Part shown: positions 5,469 to 7,217 of the stretch, in pieces
Layout of the letters: the number at the start of each line of letters is the position of its first letter
How positions within the stretch are numbered: position 1 is the first letter of the stretch
Assembly: GCA_023140595.1 (NCBI GenBank)
Contig: JAGLLI010000124.1
Coordinates: forward strand, 1-7,217
Source: Candidatus Parcubacteria bacterium
Lineage (GTDB): Bacteria; Patescibacteriota; Patescibacteriia; Patescibacteriales; UBA12075
Direction of reading: 5' to 3'
Length of the DNA stretch: 7,217 bases
Program-made: the position numbers and the translations under genes
Notes under the pieces: model-generated
The model's input: the letters and a program-made list of their open reading frames with translations, nothing else
Databases searched by the model: none
Told to the model about the DNA's origin: nothing

Positions 5469-6182
5469 TTATTTTAACATATCGCCATCATGCGCTTTTT
5501 TGTGATTTAAAACAGCCCTATCCTCTTCAATTATCCCGTCTTTAATTTTGATTATTCTTTTCGCGTGCTCAGCAGTTGAAGTTTCATGCGTAACTAAAAT
5601 AATCGTATTGCCGGAATCGTTTAATTTTTGTAAAATCTCCATTATCTGAATTCCTGATTTTGAATCCAAATTGCCGGTCGGCTCGTCCGCGAATACGATT
5701 GAAGGGTTATTAACTAATGCCCTTGCAATCGCGACTCTTTGTTTTTCTCCTCCGGAAATTTGATTTGTGTAATAGTGCAAACGATGCCCAAGCCCAACGC
5801 TTTCCAATGTTTCTTTAGCTCGCATGTCAATTTCTTTCTTATTCTTTGAATAAGCCAATGGCAATTTTACATTGTCCAGCACAGTAGTCCGCGGCAATAA
5901 ATTAAATGACTGAAAAACAAAACCGATTTTTTCGTTTCGCATGGCGGCTAGCTCATTATCGTTTAAAGTCGTAACTTCCCTGCCGGAAAAAGCATAATGT
6001 CCAGAACTTGCCCGATCCAACATTCCCAAAATATGCATCAGTGTGGATTTTCCAGAACCCGAGGGGCCCATTATCGCGACAAATTCGCCTTCTTCAATGC
6101 CAAAAGAAAGGCCGCGCAAAACTTTTGTCACGACCTCGCCGGTTTTAAATTCTTTTTTAAGATTATCAACTTTAATTAACAT
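5469..6182 (-). CDS. MacB/LolD-type ABC transporter ATPase
   Basis: This 237-residue soluble ATPase has Walker A GPSGSGKST (39-47), Q-loop Gln91 in FVFQSFNLLP, signature ISGGEKQ (142-148), Walker B IVFADE with Asp166 and Glu167, the family-typical EPTGNLDS after it, and H-loop His199. The FNLLP and PTGNLD stretches are characteristic of the MacB/LolD/FtsE group, so it should power the adjacent FtsX-type permease and perhaps also the paralogue at 2094-3380, since no second ATPase of this type is in view. The start at 6182 is supported by an AGAGGG just upstream. The gene overlaps the end of the preceding small gene by 7 nt, implying translational coupling. The tail after about residue 220 is basic and His-rich (HKKAHDGD) and lies outside the conserved domain. 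Confidence 0.96.
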   Translation of the reverse strand: MLIKVDNLKKEFKTGEVVTKVLRGLSFGIEEGEFVAIMGPSGSGKSTLMHILGMLDRASSGHYAFSGREVTTLNDNELAAMRNEKIGFVFQSFNLLPRTTVLDNVKLPLAYSKNKKEIDMRAKETLESVGLGHRLHYYTNQISGGEKQRVAIARALVNNPSIVFADEPTGNLDSKSGIQIMEILQKLNDSGNTIILVTHETSTAEHAKRIIKIKDGIIEEDRAVLNHKKAHDGDMLK

Positions 6183-6457
6183 AAACCCTCTAAAAACGCG
6201 GAAAAATTTTCTTTATTTTCCACTAATTTCTGCCAGCTATTCTTGTTAATATTGCGCATACTGAATATTTTTCCCTGCAAATGATTTGTTAATAAATTTA
6301 AACTTTCCCTGCTTTCACTAACCGCCTCAAACACAGCCTCATCCTCTTCCGGCGGAGCAATGGCAATAAATAAAGACCAAAGGCCTTTATCATTTTTATC
6401 AAGATCTGAATTTGTAATTAAACTTTCCAATTTTTGCTTATAATTATTTTTTTCCAT
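6176..6457 (-). CDS. Uncharacterised small protein in the transporter operon (93 aa)
   Basis: I do not recognise this protein. From the ATG at 6457 it is 93 residues, soluble and probably helical, with no signal peptide or membrane segment. A hydrophobic stretch GLWSLFIAIAPP (25-36) is followed by acidic EEDEAVFEAVSE (37-48), and the end is FSAFLEGLC. An in-frame TTG at 6493 would add 12 residues (MARCPK...), but that extension runs through the 41-codon gene upstream in another frame, so the ATG is preferred. The stop overlaps the start of the ATPase gene by 7 nt. This tight link between fusion protein and ATPase genes suggests an accessory role in the transporter, which is inference from position only. 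Confidence 0.7.
   Translation of the reverse strand: MEKNNYKQKLESLITNSDLDKNDKGLWSLFIAIAPPEEDEAVFEAVSESRESLNLLTNHLQGKIFSMRNINKNSWQKLVENKENFSAFLEGLC
6186..6191 (-). promoter_or_regulatory. Ribosome binding site of the ATPase gene
   Basis: The minus strand reads AGAGGG, then TTT, then the ATG at 6182. It is the only recognisable Shine-Dalgarno before a gene start here, though its spacing is unusually short. It lies inside the end of the upstream small gene. Confidence 0.5.
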
Positions 6458-6470
6458 ATTTTTGTTTTTA

Positions 6471-6596
6471 TTAATCTTCGGACACCTCGCCAAATTCTTT
6501 AGTTATTTTTTCTTCATAGTCGCCTAAAACATCAGATATTCTAGACTTTAATTTTTCAAATGAATTTTCTTGATTACTTGGCATTTCAAATCCCAT
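6471..6596 (-). CDS. Predicted very small protein (41 aa) in the transporter operon
   Basis: An ATG at 6596 opens a 41-residue frame ending in TAA at 6471. The product begins MGFEMPSNQENSFEK and continues with a charged, probably helical segment (SRISDVLGDYEEKITKEFGE). It is acidic and has no membrane segment or cysteine. Met5 at 6584 is an alternative start. Support comes from its place in the operon, the 13-base gap to the next ATG, a plausible promoter just upstream, and an amphipathic residue pattern that is not AT-driven junk. It overlaps the optional TTG extension of the following gene, so only one of those readings is likely. The function is not recognised. Confidence 0.5.
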   Translation of the reverse strand: MGFEMPSNQENSFEKLKSRISDVLGDYEEKITKEFGEVSED

Positions 6597-6608
6597 ATTT
6601 TTTTATTA

Positions 6609-6637
6609 ATATTAAATTATTAAATCGTAATTGACAA
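6609..6637 (-). promoter_or_regulatory. Possible internal promoter upstream of the small genes
   Basis: On the minus strand TTGTCA (6632-6637) is followed by a 17-bp spacer and TAATAT (6609-6614). The expected start near 6602 leaves only about 6 nt before the ATG at 6596. It has the same -10 word and spacing as the mntA promoter. The region is very AT-rich, so a chance match is possible. If real, the small genes, ATPase and permease could be expressed apart from the fusion protein. Confidence 0.4.
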
Positions 6638-6650
6638 TTTGTAATTATTT

Positions 6651-7217
6651 TTATTCCTCCTTAATATAAGTAACAACTTTCTCACCTTCTTTTACGCCTG
6701 ACAAAACTTCAACCAACCCGCCGTCGCCTCTTAAGCCCAATGTAATTTGCCTTTCTTCAACATTCTCGCCAATCAGCACTCTGGTGAATTTGCCTTGGCC
6801 ATTCTTATCAACAATAGCCCGAACAGGCATTGCTAAAACATTTTCTTTCTTATCGGTCATAATGTCAACATTTGCGGTCATGCCGGATTTTACGTTAGTT
6901 AAAAAAACATTTTTTTCTTTGCTTTCAGTAAAAACTACTGTTAATAAATAATAAATCACATCCTGAATAACGGTCTCGGCAGGCTCAATAAAATCAACTT
7001 TGCCTAAAAATATCAAATCCTCGCCAAAAGCATCCAAGGTAATACTCGCAAAATCATCTCTGCTGATTTTGGCAATATCAGCCTCGGAAATCAAAACTTC
7101 AATTTCATAATTATTATCTCCGAGCATAAAAACCACGGGGCTGCCAATGCCAGGCTGTTCGCCAATTGCAAAATTTATTTTTGTTATCACACCGTTAATC
7201 GGAGCCTTAATAAAACA
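6651..7217 (-). CDS. Membrane fusion protein (HlyD/MacA family), C-terminal part, cut by the window edge
   Basis: The frame is open to the right edge, so the gene starts outside the window; a GTG at 7190 is internal, not the start. The 188 visible residues begin in FIKAPINGVITKINFAIGE, the second half of the lipoyl-like (barrel-sandwich) domain typical of HlyD/MacA proteins. They continue through a beta-barrel domain (about 38-120, with SGMTANVDI) and a membrane-proximal domain (VLAMPVRAIV at about 127-136, then GLVEVLSGVKEGEKVV near the end). In the family this protein is anchored by an N-terminal membrane segment and works with a MacB-type permease and ATPase, which are encoded downstream here. 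In a single-membrane cell it would resemble YknX, acting on the outer face without an outer-membrane channel. It is probably the first gene of the transporter operon visible here. Confidence 0.93.
   Translation of the reverse strand, partial: CFIKAPINGVITKINFAIGEQPGIGSPVVFMLGDNNYEIEVLISEADIAKISRDDFASITLDAFGEDLIFLGKVDFIEPAETVIQDVIYYLLTVVFTESKEKNVFLTNVKSGMTANVDIMTDKKENVLAMPVRAIVDKNGQGKFTRVLIGENVEERQITLGLRGDGGLVEVLSGVKEGEKVVTYIKEE

Noticed and set aside
3133..5505. Plus-strand open frames of about 60-100 codons over the permease genes
   Set aside because: They are antisense shadows of strongly supported minus-strand genes, with no recognisable protein features.
6656..6662. AAGGAGG on the minus strand as a ribosome binding site
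   Set aside because: It encodes the final KEE of the fusion protein, and no ATG, GTG or TTG follows within normal spacing; the next ATG is about 60 bases away.
7188..7190. GTG at 7190 as the start of the fusion protein gene
   Set aside because: The frame stays open to the edge, and the preceding residues (FIKAPING) are a conserved HlyD-family stretch, so the start lies outside the window.

Overview
The window is AT-rich DNA with every gene on the minus strand, so transcription runs from position 7217 towards 1. Tight packing, overlapping genes, almost no Shine-Dalgarno sequences and split MacB-type transporter genes fit a member of the candidate phyla radiation (Patescibacteria, Parcubacteria-like). 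That is an inference from style; there is no marker gene. TGA acts as a normal stop in two genes (2094 and 3818), so the recoded Gracilibacteria/Absconditabacteria genetic codes are unlikely.

In transcription order, the right side (7217 to 4210) looks like one export operon: the C-terminal part of a HlyD/MacA-type membrane fusion protein cut by the window edge, two small uncharacterised genes (41 and 93 codons), a MacB/LolD-type ATPase and a MacB/FtsX-type permease. A second, clearly paralogous permease lies at 3380-2094. Between the two permeases sits a two-gene MNT-HEPN (MntA/HepT) toxin-antitoxin module with its own promoter and its own intrinsic terminator. The fusion protein, ATPase and permease arrangement resembles Bacillus YknX-YknY-YknZ. 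With only one ATPase visible, both permeases may share it.

The left side (1904-138) holds a stand-alone ABC exporter half-transporter that is visibly more AT-rich than the permeases. It is bracketed by two copies of an exact 46-bp direct repeat (11-56 and 2033-2078). Each copy contains a 10-bp-arm palindrome placed exactly across the spacer of a predicted minus-strand extended -10 promoter (TTAGCA, 17 bp, TGC-TATAAT). The most interesting reading is that these are two copies of one operator-promoter, one upstream of the ABC gene and one upstream of the next gene beyond the left edge.

At the left-edge copy and at the mntA promoter, the predicted transcription start coincides with the A of an ATG. 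This suggests leaderless mRNAs. No stretch without a gene exceeds about 190 bases. No tRNA, rRNA, CRISPR array or transposase gene was seen.
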